Notes under the pieces: model-generated
What the model saw: only the letters and a program-made list of their open reading frames with translations
What the model was told of the DNA's origin: nothing
Databases searched by the model: none
Shown here: positions 54,491 through 64,000 of the stretch, in pieces
How the letters are laid out: every line of letters begins with the position of its first letter
Position numbering within the stretch: the stretch's first letter is position 1
DNA from: Hypomesus transpacificus
Taxonomy: Eukaryota; Chordata; Actinopteri; Osmeriformes; Osmeridae
Length of the DNA: 64,000 nt
Assembly: GCF_021917145.1 (NCBI RefSeq)
Contig: NC_061062.1
Location: forward strand, 5,857,847-5,921,846
Reading direction: 5' to 3'
Translations under genes and position numbers: made by a program

Positions 54491-57400
54491 ATGAAGGAGA
54501 TTAAAGGCTGCGGAATGCGTTCATCGATGGGGTTTCTGTCCCAGAGAAAGATCACTGGGCACCCCCTCATGAAGGAAGAATTTCAGAGACTTCGGTTGGC
54601 CGGCTGCACGAGCCTTTTCAAGAAAGACATGCTTGGGCACTTTGGTTGTGTCAATGCTATAGAGTTTTCCAACAATGGAGGAGAATATCTTGTGTCAGGT
54701 AAGTTGACAGGACATCTCTAACTGGAAAGGGGCTGTGAATATTCCTTGAAACGGAAGCTTTCGCTACATACGTCTGATGGCTTGTTAGCTATCAAGCTAC
54801 ATTATCAATGCATGGCTATGTTTGGACTTGCACACTTAGCTATTTGGCTAGCTAGTTACTAACAACATTGTGCTATGCCTTTCTGTAATTAGCAAGTGGG
54901 ACGTGTGACTAAACAAATGCGTTGTTGTGTATAACTAAATAAATCCCACTTGCTTGTGTTGCTAGCTAGCTACTATGCTGAAACGGAGCTTTCCAGTTTA
55001 CAACTAATCCAGCTAGCACTAGCTTGCTAAGCTACTGATAACTAACCTAGCTGCAGTAACTGTAGGAGCTTGAGCTGCATTGGCAATGACATAGAAGTTG
55101 ACTGTCAATATCAGCAAGAAGTGTCAATCTTAGAAATATGGAAACATCATCAACCTATAGCCCCCATTAAATATTTATTTGGTCAATTCAATCTGAATAC
55201 CCTGGTTTTTGTTAGCAAGGATGACCAGAGATGTGTACATCCGAGTTAACGAAGACTGATATTATAGCCATCCCAGGAACCGTAACAAAAAGGTTAATGC
55301 ATACAAATTCCCATGCAGCTAGTAATAAGTTATTCTTTTTCATGTAGGAAAGCATTGTACAACCATAAGAAATTAAACTTCAGTTTGGGAAAGGCAGCGA
55401 CCTTGATAAGAACCAGTGCCTTGATTAATTGTCCTGTCGTTTTTCATGATAACACAAAAACATTTAGTTAATCATTCATTAACCTACATTGGGGACGTTT
55501 GTTTCGGATTACATGGGTCACCTCTCCCATGTGTGCAGGAGGAGACGACCGCAGGGTTCTGCTGTGGCACATGGAGAAAGCTATCCATGGGAGAGCCAAG
55601 CCTCTGAAGCTGAAAGGGGAGCACCTGTCCAACATTTTCTGCCTGGCTTTCGATAGCACCAACAGGAGGGTCTTCTCCGGTGGTAAGGAGGGAAAACATC
55701 ACCCATAACTTTGTAACATGTTCTTTCTGTGTCAATCAGGGAGATGGAGATATCTCGTAGTGAACATGCTGTTGGATCTGGTCAAATCACAACATGGTCA
55801 GGTTGATCAGTTTATTTACATGTAGTCTGGGTTCAGGAGTGTAGAGGTAACTGTTTTCTTATGGAGTTTATACGGCTGTTATTGTGTTTCTGACAGTGGA
55901 TCTGAGTTTGTGACAGTGGATCTGAGTTTGTGACAGTGGATCTGAGTTTGTGACAGTGGATCTGAGTTTGTGACAGTGGATCTGAGGGACCTTTCAGGCA
56001 TCTAAATGGATGCTCTGTATAGGTTTTCTAAGGACCAAGTGAAAGTATAGCCCTCTTTCTGAAACTGCTTCAATGACGAGCCTCTTCTCTATCTGGTCCA
56101 CAGGCAATGATGAGCAGGTGATTCTTCATGACGTAGAACGGTAAGTGTAGCAGAACACCTACAGCATCTACTGAATTTCCTACACGTAGCCAAATTAAAC
56201 CACTGCACCAAATTCTGTCATCACCTCCCGCGCTGCTCAACTTGCACCATTGTTTCAATTGTTGGTTGTGTGTTGCTTGTTTGTTTGTGTTCCTTCAGGG
56301 GGGAGACTCTGAACGTGTTTCTGCATGATGATGCTGTATACGGCCTGTCCGTCAGTCCGGTCAACGATAACGTGTTCGCCAGCTCCTCTGACGATGGGCG
56401 TGTCCTCATCTGGGACGCACGGGAGCCCCCTCATGGAGGTGTGTTGGTGTCTGTTATGATCATGGAGGTGTGTTTGTGTTGGTGTCTGTTATGATCATGG
56501 AGGTGTGTTGGTGTCTGTTATGATCATGGAGGTGTGTTGGTGTCTGTTATGATCATGGAGGTGTGTTGGTGTCTGTTATGATCATGGAGGTGTGTTTGTG
56601 TCTGTTATAATCAGGGAGGTGTGTTGGTGTCTGTTGTGATCATGGAGGTGTGTTGGTGTCTGTTGTGATCATGGAGGTGTGTGTGTTGGTGTCTGTTATG
56701 ATCATGGAGGTGTGTTGGTGTCTGTTGTGATCTTGGAGGTGTGTTGGTGTCTGTTATAATCAGGGAGGTGTGTTGGTGTCTGTTGTGATCATGGAGGTGT
56801 GTGTGTTGGTGTCTGTTATGATCATGGAGGTGTGTTGGTGTCTGTTATGATCATGGAGGTGTGTTGGTGTCTGTTATGATCATGGAGGTGTGTGTGTTGG
56901 TGTCTGTTATGATCATGGAGGTGTGTGTGTTGGTGTCTGTTATGATCATGGAGGTGTGTGTGTTGGTGTCTGTTATGATCATGGAGGTGTGTGTGTTGGT
57001 GTCTGTTATGATCATGGAGGTGTGTTGGTGTTTGTGTTGGTGTCTGTTATGATCATGGAGGTGTGTTGGTGTCTGTTATGATCATGGAGGTGTGTTGGTG
57101 TCTGTTATGATCATGGAGGTGTGTTGGTGTCTGTTATGATCAGGGAGGTGTGTTTGTGTCTGTTATGATCAGGGAGGTGTGTTTGTGTTGGTGTCTGTTA
57201 TGATCATGAGGTGTGTTGGTGTCTGTTGTGATCATGGAGGTGTGTTGGTGTCTGTTATGATCATGGAGGTGTGTGTGTTGGTGTCTGTTATGATCATGGA
57301 GGTGTGTTTGTGTTGGTGTCTGTTGTGATCATGGAGGTGTGTTGGTGTTTGTGTTGGTGTCTGTTATGATCATGAAGGTGTGTTTGTGTTGGTGTCTTAT

Positions 57401-58915
57401 GATCATAGCTAATTAGACTGCACATTTAGCAAAGCAGTGTAGCTCAGTGGTACTGCTCTTGACAGAGGATCGAGAGGTCCCTGGTTCAAATTCTTTCCCG
57501 TCGCTTTTGGTAAAAAATAACCCTATTGCACCAGCAGACATGGTCACTAGCAAGCCTAAGAGTAGGTCACTAGCTATCGACATGGCTTGTGTGTGTGTGC
57601 TCTGCTGTGGGAGTTGTCTAGTCAGAGCTTCTTTACGGTGGCCCTGAAGTGCAAAACACACCCACTAATACGAGTACTCCCCCCAAATGAAAACACTCCC
57701 CCCAAATGAAAACATTTCCCCAAATAGTATGACTTGCTCACTTCCCCCCAAATACAAAGACAAGCTCCCCCTTAATGGGAAATAAAATTACATTAGCTCA
57801 AAACGGAAAGGGTAGGTACAACACTTTCGTCGCTGATTGGATGCACAGTAACTAACAGGAAATAAGAAATTGATTGACAAAAGTACGAAATGCGATAGTG
57901 ACAGTTACGTGCACCAGGACAGTTGTTTGGTTAGTGGCAAGTACTTATGCAAAAGTTGAAATTGTGTTTTAAACGTAAAAATTGATAGCCAAACAACTAT
58001 CCTGGTCCACCTAAGTCTGTCATTATGGCATTTCGGACTTCTGTCGTGGACGATTCGTTTTTTCTTCTGAAAAGATGTGGAGTCCTAACAAACCTCCCGG
58101 TGTGTTCTAGAACCCTTCTGTCTGGCCAGCTACGCCTCAGCGTTCCACAGCGTGATGTTCAACCCGGCTGAGCCCAGACTGCTGGCCACAGCCAACTCCA
58201 AGGAGGGCGTGGGGCTGTGGGACATCAGGAAGCCACGCAGGTGAGACACTTCCTGTCAGCTGGTTGGAACTGAATTAGTGCTGTCTATTCCTGGTGCCAC
58301 ACTGTGGGATACTGACCTGGGCTGCGTTTCCCGATGACGATGGATCGTAGCAACGATTGAGCAAAGAAACGAACCCATCGATATTTCTGACGTGCGTTTC
58401 CCAAACGTGCTCGTAAGGAGTAGGCTAATCTATGCGCTTTCAAGAGCTACACATTTTCATGAGACACTTTAGCTGCGATGTCTTTGGGACTGGCCCATAA
58501 AACCAAAAAAAATGGATTCTACGATCAACTTAGGCTTACGATGCTTTCGAGAAACGCAGCCCTGCATGGTGGAGAGAGGTGTGTGGGTGAAGGGTTTTGT
58601 TGGGGTGGTTTTGCTCTGTGTCCAACAGGGGGAGCTGTTGAGCTACAGTGAAATGAACTGATGTGTAAAATTGACAGTCATGTATATGAGATGCATGATA
58701 TTTATGCTAAATTTTTATTCTGTTTCATTGCTCATTTGTTGTTGTCTACCTATACCTGTTATGGACTGTGACTAATATCTCTCTCACTGTAAATAACGCC
58801 CTGTCACTTTCTTTACCTCTACCTATCTTTCTTGCCATTTCTCTCTCCCCCCCCCCCCCCCCCCCCTGTTGCTCTCTCTCAATCTCTTTGGCTCTCCCTC
58901 CTGCTCTCTCTGTCT

Positions 58916-58949
<34 letters not shown>

Positions 58950-61473
58950 CAGTTCTCTGCTGCGCTACGGCGGCAGCATGTCCCTGCAGAGCGCCATGAG
59001 CGTGCGCTTCAACAGCACGGGCACGCAGCTGCTGGCCCTGCGGCGGCGCTTGCCCCCGGTGCTGTACGAGCTGCACTCCCGCCTGCCCAGCTTCCAGTTC
59101 GACAACCAGGGCTACTTCAACTCCTGCACCATGAAGAGCTGCTGCTTCGCGGGGGACAAGGACCAGGTGGGGCATCATCACACGGGGGGGGGCACACAGC
59201 CCTGCAGGGTGACTGTTGGCCGGCTCCTTAGTGAGATGTGCGGCTCGTCAAACTGAGACGAGACTACGCTTTATCAATCCCCGAGCAGGGACTTTTGGGG
59301 AAACAGACCCCGGGTACCCTTTCAGTGGGTGCTTGTTTGCCCATGTCGTCAAACTTGTCATACCGGAGAGTGGATGTCTTCCCCGAAGAGACTAGTTATG
59401 GACCGGGGGTGAGCGGACCGGGGGTGGGGGGGTGGGTGACTGAGCCCCTGCTGGCCAAGGCATGCTTCCTCCTGGTGAGCACGGAAGCCCCCGCAGCCAG
59501 CCAAGATCTCTCCCCCAAGCCCCTAGCAGACATGACATCATCCAGCAGACACGCTGATTTATGTTCCTGCTGAGCCGGGGTGTCGAGGATGGCTGTGTGA
59601 GGGCCGAAAACGGACCTCTCCCCCGGGGGGGTACAGCAGAGCTGAACTGCAGAAGGCGGAGGATTATTCCAGTGGCGTGTTAGACTAGGGGGGGGGGGGG
59701 GGGGGGGGAGGAAGGAAGAGGGGTGGGGGGGTGGGGGGGGGAGATAGACAGATGGAAGGGAAAGGGGAAAGAAATGGAGTAGTATGTGACAGGTGGAGGA
59801 GGGGGAGAGGGGATGAGCAGTGAGAACATCAGCTGGACTGGCTGGGGAGTGGGGTGTTACATTCCTACCTGACATGTGACCTGAGGAGAAAGAGCAGGAG
59901 ATGGAGGTAGAGTAGGAGGTGACAGGTTGAGGAGGGAGGGAAAAGGGAAGGTAGAGGGGGAAGTGATGGGTGGAGGAGGGAGGGGAAGGTGGAGGTAGAG
60001 GGGGAGGTGACGGGTGGAGGAGGGAGGGAAAAGGGAAGGTGGAGGGGGAGGTGACGGGTGGAGGAGGGAGGGGAAGGTAGAGGGGGAGGTGACGGGTGGA
60101 AGAGGGAGGGAAAAGGGAAGGTGGAAGGGGAGGTGACGGGTGGAGGAGGGAGGGGAAGATGGAGGTAGAGTAGGAGGTGACAGGTTGAGGAGGGAGGGAA
60201 AAGGGAAGGTAGAGGGGGAGGTGACGGGTGGAGGAGGGAGGGAAAAGGGACGGTGGAGGGGGGGAGGTGACGGGTGGAGGAGGGAGGGGAAGGGGGAGGT
60301 AGAGGGGGAAGTGGAGGTAGAGGGGGGAGGCGACGGGTGGAGGAGGGAGGGAGGGAAAAGGGAAGGTGGAGGTAGAGGGGAAGGAGGATCCTCCAGGTGT
60401 TAGATCCAGATGTTGCCAAATTCCCAGACGATCCTAGTAAGAGTCACTGAGTGCTTTCGGATGATTATTTAAAAAAAAAATCTCTGCGGCCCCCCAGCAC
60501 CAGAAAGCAAATACATGTTCTGCCCAGCGGGGTAGATAGATTTGACACCAGGTCTCAGAATCTGCCTTCTTTCAGAGAAGAGATATTTCAAATTGCCTGA
60601 CTGGTAACTGCTGCCTTCGAACTTCTACTGGAAAATTTGACAAGATGTCCATATTTTCCTAAGAGGTAAAATTGGTCTGTAGTTCTGTAACCTCATGACC
60701 CTGTTGTTTTTTTTAGTACATCCTGTCTGGATCTGATGACTTCAACCTTTACATGTGGAGAATCCCTAAGGATCCTGAAGCTGGTAAGAGTGTGTATGTA
60801 CAGTGTGTCTGTGAATGTGTGTGTCTACTAGGGCTGGGCGATATATACAAAAATTGATATCTCGATATTGTCAAAACATTTACGATATTCTATATATATA
60901 AAACAAAAACATGATTTTCTTTTGCTTAGAAAAAACAAAAAAAAATTGTGTAGATAGAACAGGTATTGTTACAAAGTATAAAATGTGTAATGCTAATTTA
61001 AGCAGTAGCCATAACATGGTACTTGCAACTTGACAAAATGGACCTCACCTGGAACAATCCATACAGAGGTCCTTATGTGACAAGACAAAAAGAGAGCAAA
61101 AGAGAGTGCCTGTGCACGTGTAATTTTCAGTTTGTGAGCATGTGCACAAACGGTGTCTGTGTATGTATGTAAACACAGAGGAGCCAGACGGTGATCTTAA
61201 AACACAAGCAACACAAGGACCAGAAGAAAAAAAACGATATTTTCCAATTGTACATTGTCGTCAAAATGATTGCGATATTATCGCTAATATTCGATATATC
61301 ACCCTAGTGTCTACCAGATGTTAACCCCTGCCTCCCTCTGCCCAGGTGGCCCAGGGCGCGTGGTAAACGGTGCCTTTATGGTTCTGAAGGGCCACCGCTC
61401 CATAGTCAACCAGGTCCGGTTCAACCCTCACACTTACATGGTGTGCTCCTCTGGCGTGGAGAAGGTCATCAAG
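54491..61473 (+). CDS. dcaf5: DDB1- and CUL4-associated factor 5, N-terminal part
   Basis: Exons in the window are 54491-54698, 55539-55682, 56104-56140, 56299-56438, 58111-58240, 58953-59166, 60717-60783 and 61346-61473, coding for 356 residues. The gene continues past the right edge, where human DCAF5 has about 600 more, mostly disordered. DCAF5 is a WD40 substrate receptor of CUL4-DDB1 ubiquitin ligase. WD repeats begin near residue 49 (GHFGCVNAIEFS...GDDRRVLLWHME), continue through GNDEQVILHD and SSDDGRVLIWD, and end here with GHRSIVNQVRFNP. The DDB1-docking WDxR motifs are WDAR (168-171) and WDIR (213-216). The start matches the mammalian layout MK..., then MRS, then VGFLSQR-like. The exon 4 donor lies in a minisatellite, and the exon 6 acceptor follows a poly-C tract. 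Confidence 0.95.
55893..55987 (+). repeat. 20-bp tandem repeat, about five copies
   Basis: GACAGTGGATCTGAGTTTGT repeated in dcaf5 intron 2. Confidence 0.95.
56432..57408 (+). repeat. about 29-bp minisatellite overlapping the dcaf5 exon 4 donor
   Basis: About 31 copies of a unit with CATGGAGGTGTGTTGGTG and TCTGTTATGAT (29-41 bp variants). The first copy contains the last bases of exon 4 and its donor, CATGGAG|GTGTGT. Nearly all copies keep GGAG|GTGTGT. Confidence 0.96.
57425..57500 (+). mobile_element. tRNA-like SINE head
   Basis: GTGTAGCTCAGTGGTACTGC and GGTCCCTGGTTCAAATTC give A- and B-box-like motifs. No full acceptor-stem pairing is evident, so it is called a SINE or pseudo-tRNA, in dcaf5 intron 4. 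Confidence 0.55.
58319..58562. mobile_element. MITE with GGCTGCGTTTC terminal inverted repeats
   Basis: The left end GGCTGCGTTTC and right end GAAACGCAGCC are exact inverse complements, possibly flanked by a CTG duplication. The 244-bp element has no coding capacity and lies in dcaf5 intron 5. Confidence 0.75.
58847..58947 (+). repeat. two poly-C tracts before dcaf5 exon 6
   Basis: Twenty C at 58847-58866 and 30 C at 58918-58947. The second is followed only by GGCAG and then the exon. Confidence 0.97.
59688..60400 (+). repeat. poly-G and G-rich purine minisatellite in dcaf5 intron 6
   Basis: A run of 21 G at 59688-59708, then GGAAG/GGGTGG-rich sequence, then about 15 units of roughly 40 bp built on GGAGGTGACGGGTGGAGGAG and GGGAAAAGGGAAGGTGG. 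Confidence 0.92.
60829..61306. mobile_element. non-autonomous hAT-type DNA transposon
   Basis: It begins TAGGGCTGGGCGATATA and ends TCGATATATCACCCTA, partly inverted ends of a type common in fish. A perfect 8-bp duplication GTGTCTAC flanks it at 60821-60828 and 61307-61314. It is 478 bp, AT-rich, without a transposase frame. dcaf5 intron 7. Confidence 0.85.
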
Positions 61474-62755
61474 GTCAGTAACCCCGGCGCCGTGGCATCC
61501 CTACGCCAAGGGACACATTAGTGTTGACCGCAAAACCACGCCATCCCTCCTCCCTCGCTCCGTCTGCACCCCCACTGTCTCTGACAAGTCTGGAGAGAAT
61601 GCCTAGGGGAGGAATACAGAAACTTGCCAATACTCCTCTGCTTTGACAGAAACACACCAATACTTCTCTCTAGTTCTACAGAAACACCAATTCTCCTCTC
61701 TGGTTCGACAGAAACACACCAACACTCTCCTCTGGTTCCATAGAAACACACCACCACTCCTCTCTGGTTCCAAATACACTCACCATCAAATCCATATGGA
61801 TTTGTGTAGCCTTTTTTACAAGCAAGGTCTCAGAAACACTGGTTATACAGCAACACACACTCTTCTTTGGTTCCACAGAAACACTCCGACACTCCTCTAG
61901 TTCCATTACAAAGAGACACAGGTGCTGTAATCCTACAGAGAACCACCCAGTCATTCTCCTGAGTGATGATACTGGCTATGATGGTGATCGTGGAGCCCCC
62001 TGTCCCAGAACTGACCTGGTGAATCAGAGGCCTTCAGCCAGCTCATCATCTCTTTAATAATGACTCTGTCACTCTCTCCACTCACAGCTGACAGGCCTGG
62101 GCTTGAAGGGAGGGAGGGCCTGTTGATTCACCCCCTCCTCCCTCTTGCCTCTCCTCTCCTCCCTCCACCCCCCCCCCCTCCCTGATACAGAAGCATGACT
62201 CCTGTATGTGTATACCAGTTTATGCACGACAGCCATATCTCATTGCGAGTCACGTTCACAGTGGTTTTGTCACCCGTAGTGACAAACAAATGCACAAGAA
62301 TGGAAACGATGCAGTCGTCGTGGAGGGCTGTGACCAAGTAGCGTTCCAAAGAGCAGATCAGTCACCACAGTGACTATTGTCATGGGACTATTTGGGATAT
62401 GAACAAAGCCATTGGTGCAATTGACACAAATGATGAATGCATGGCTTTTGGTCTGCTTTTGAGTATCCGTCTCTGGGCCGAGCGTTCTATGACCTGTGGT
62501 GCGTTGACTGGTCCAGTGTGTGCATGGAGGTGACATGAGAGCATTGCCCTCTACTTTTTGACTGCATACAGTAACTCTCCCAGCTGGGCCATTGTGTTGT
62601 CTGCTGTAGTGTGAAAGCCGATACCCGCCCAGGTGCCGTGGAAGAACAGAGTATTATTAGCAAGGAGTGGTTGCCCTTTTAAACCTGACCCTCTAATCTC
62701 CCTCCCCTGTCCTGCTCCTCCTCGAGCCGACTCCTCCTTTCACCGCTCCTCTCCG
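61474..62755. other. start of dcaf5 intron 8
   Basis: Includes a degenerate repeat of TTCCACAGAAACACACCAACACTC-like units at 61625-61900 and a CT/C-rich patch at 62125-62180. No further dcaf5 exon was found. Confidence 0.5.
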
Positions 62756-62759
62756 CTGC

Positions 62760-64000
62760 TAACCTCTCCTTCCCCTACTCACCCCCTCTCCCTGCTAACC
62801 TCTCCTTCCCCTACTCACCCCCTCTCCTACTCACCCCCTCTCCCTGCTAACCTCTCCTTCCCCTACTCACCCCCTCTCCCTGCTAACCTCTCCTTCCCCT
62901 ACTCACCCCCTCTCCCTGCTAACCTCTCCTTCCCCTACTCACCCCCTCTCCCTGCTAACCTCTCCTTCTCCTACTCACCCCCTCTCCCTGCTAACCTCTC
63001 CTTCCCCTACTCACCCCCTCTCCCTGCTGACCTCTCCTTCCCCTACTCACCCCCTCTCCCTGCTGACCTCTCCTTCCCCTACTCACCCCCTCTCCCTGCT
63101 AACCTCTCCTTCCCCTACTCACCCCCTCTCCTACTCACCCCCTCTCCCTGCTAACCTCTCCTTCCCCTACTCACCCCCTCTCCTACTCACCCCCTCTCCC
63201 TGCTAACCTCTCCTTCCCCTACTCACCCCCTCTCCCTGCTAACCTCTCCTTCCCCTACTCACCCCCTCTCCTACTCACCCCCTCTCCTTCTCCTACTCAC
63301 CCCCTCTCCCTGCTAACCTCTCCTTCCCCTACTCACCCCCTCTCCCTGCTAACCTCTCCTTCTCCTACTCACCCCCTCTCCCTGCTAACCCCTCCTTCCC
63401 CTACTCACCCCCTCTCCCTGCTAACCTCTCCTTCCCCCACTCACCCCCTCTCCTACTCACCCCCTCTCCCTGTTAACCTCTCCTTCCCCTACTCACCCCC
63501 TCTCCCTGCTAACCTCTCCTTCTCCTACTCACCCCCTCTCCCTGCTAACCTCTCCTTCCCCTACTCACCCCCTCTCCCTGCTAACCTCTCCTTCTCCTTC
63601 TCCTACTCACCCCCTCTCCCTGCTAACCTCTCCTTCCCCTACTCACCCCCTCTCCCTGCTAACCTCTCCTTCCCCTACTCACCCCCTCTCCTACTCACCC
63701 CCTCTCCCTGCTAACCTCTCCTTCCCCTACTCACCCCCTCTCCCTGCTAACCTCTCCTTCTCCTACTCACCCCCTCTCCCTGCTAACCTCTCCTTCCCCT
63801 ACTCACCCCCTCTCCCTGCTAACCTCTCCTTCTCCTACTCACCCCCTCTCCCTGCTAACCTCTCCTTCCCCTACTCACCCCCTCTCCCTGCTAACCTCTC
63901 CTTCTCCTACTCACCCCCTCTCCCTGCTAACCTCTCCTTCCCCTACTCACCCCCTCTCCTACTCACCCCCTCTCCCTGCTAACCTCTCCTTCCCCTACTC
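62760..64000 (+). repeat. 37-bp minisatellite running off the window
   Basis: More than 30 copies of a 37-bp unit made of CCCTGCTAACCTCTCCTTCC followed by CCTACTCACCCCCTCTC, with shortened CTACTCACCCCCTCTC units interspersed. Strongly pyrimidine on the + strand. Confidence 0.97.

Noticed and set aside
57425-57500. Possible functional tRNA gene
   Set aside because: A- and B-box-like motifs are present, but no convincing acceptor stem pairing or T-run terminator; a SINE head is more likely. The copies at 41385 and 51850 were rejected for the same reason.
62633-63154. Pro/Ser/Leu-rich open frame
   Set aside because: Produced by the 37-bp pyrimidine minisatellite; the peptide is a direct repeat translation.

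Overview
The window is a gene-rich stretch of a bony-fish (teleost) nuclear genome. The evidence is six spliced vertebrate genes, all on the + strand, with introns full of dinucleotide repeats, minisatellites and fish-type transposons (L2-like and Rex1-like LINEs, tRNA-headed SINEs, Tc1 and hAT elements). One 100-base run of N at 26911-27010 is an assembly gap inside a CT repeat. The species cannot be fixed from the sequence.

Layout: the 3' end of a decayed L2-like LINE (1-991); lgals3, galectin-3 (CDS 3143-6947, 5 coding exons); synj2bp, a mitochondrial outer-membrane PDZ protein (8012-9882, 4 exons); desi2, a PPPDE cysteine peptidase (13614-17391, 5 exons); srsf5, an SR splicing factor (19938-23431, 7 coding exons plus a noncoding first exon); pacs2, a membrane-traffic sorting adaptor (25066-52318, 24 exons, with most of the repeats in its introns); and dcaf5, a WD40 receptor of CUL4-DDB1 ubiquitin ligase (54491-61473, 8 exons, continuing past the right edge). 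All exon joins were made by hand from GT-AG (once GC-AG) boundaries and keep frame. The complete proteins come to 380, 148, 194, 361 and 877 residues, plus the first 356 of Dcaf5.

The genes are not an operon and share no single pathway. From general knowledge, human SYNJ2BP, SRSF5 and DCAF5 lie close together on 14q24, LGALS3 and PACS2 lie elsewhere on 14q, and DESI2 is on chromosome 1, so this is a compacted, partly rearranged block. I saw no new protein system. The most interesting signals are in RNA processing. A minisatellite in dcaf5 copies the exon-4 splice donor about 31 times. Seven tandem GCATG motifs lie just downstream of pacs2 exon 2. An antisense SINE appears to supply the branch point of pacs2 exon 23. 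There is a candidate 498-nt poison exon in srsf5 and a candidate 33-nt microexon in pacs2. Pyrimidine repeats in pacs2 are strand-biased, and dcaf5 exon 6 is preceded by a 30-C tract.
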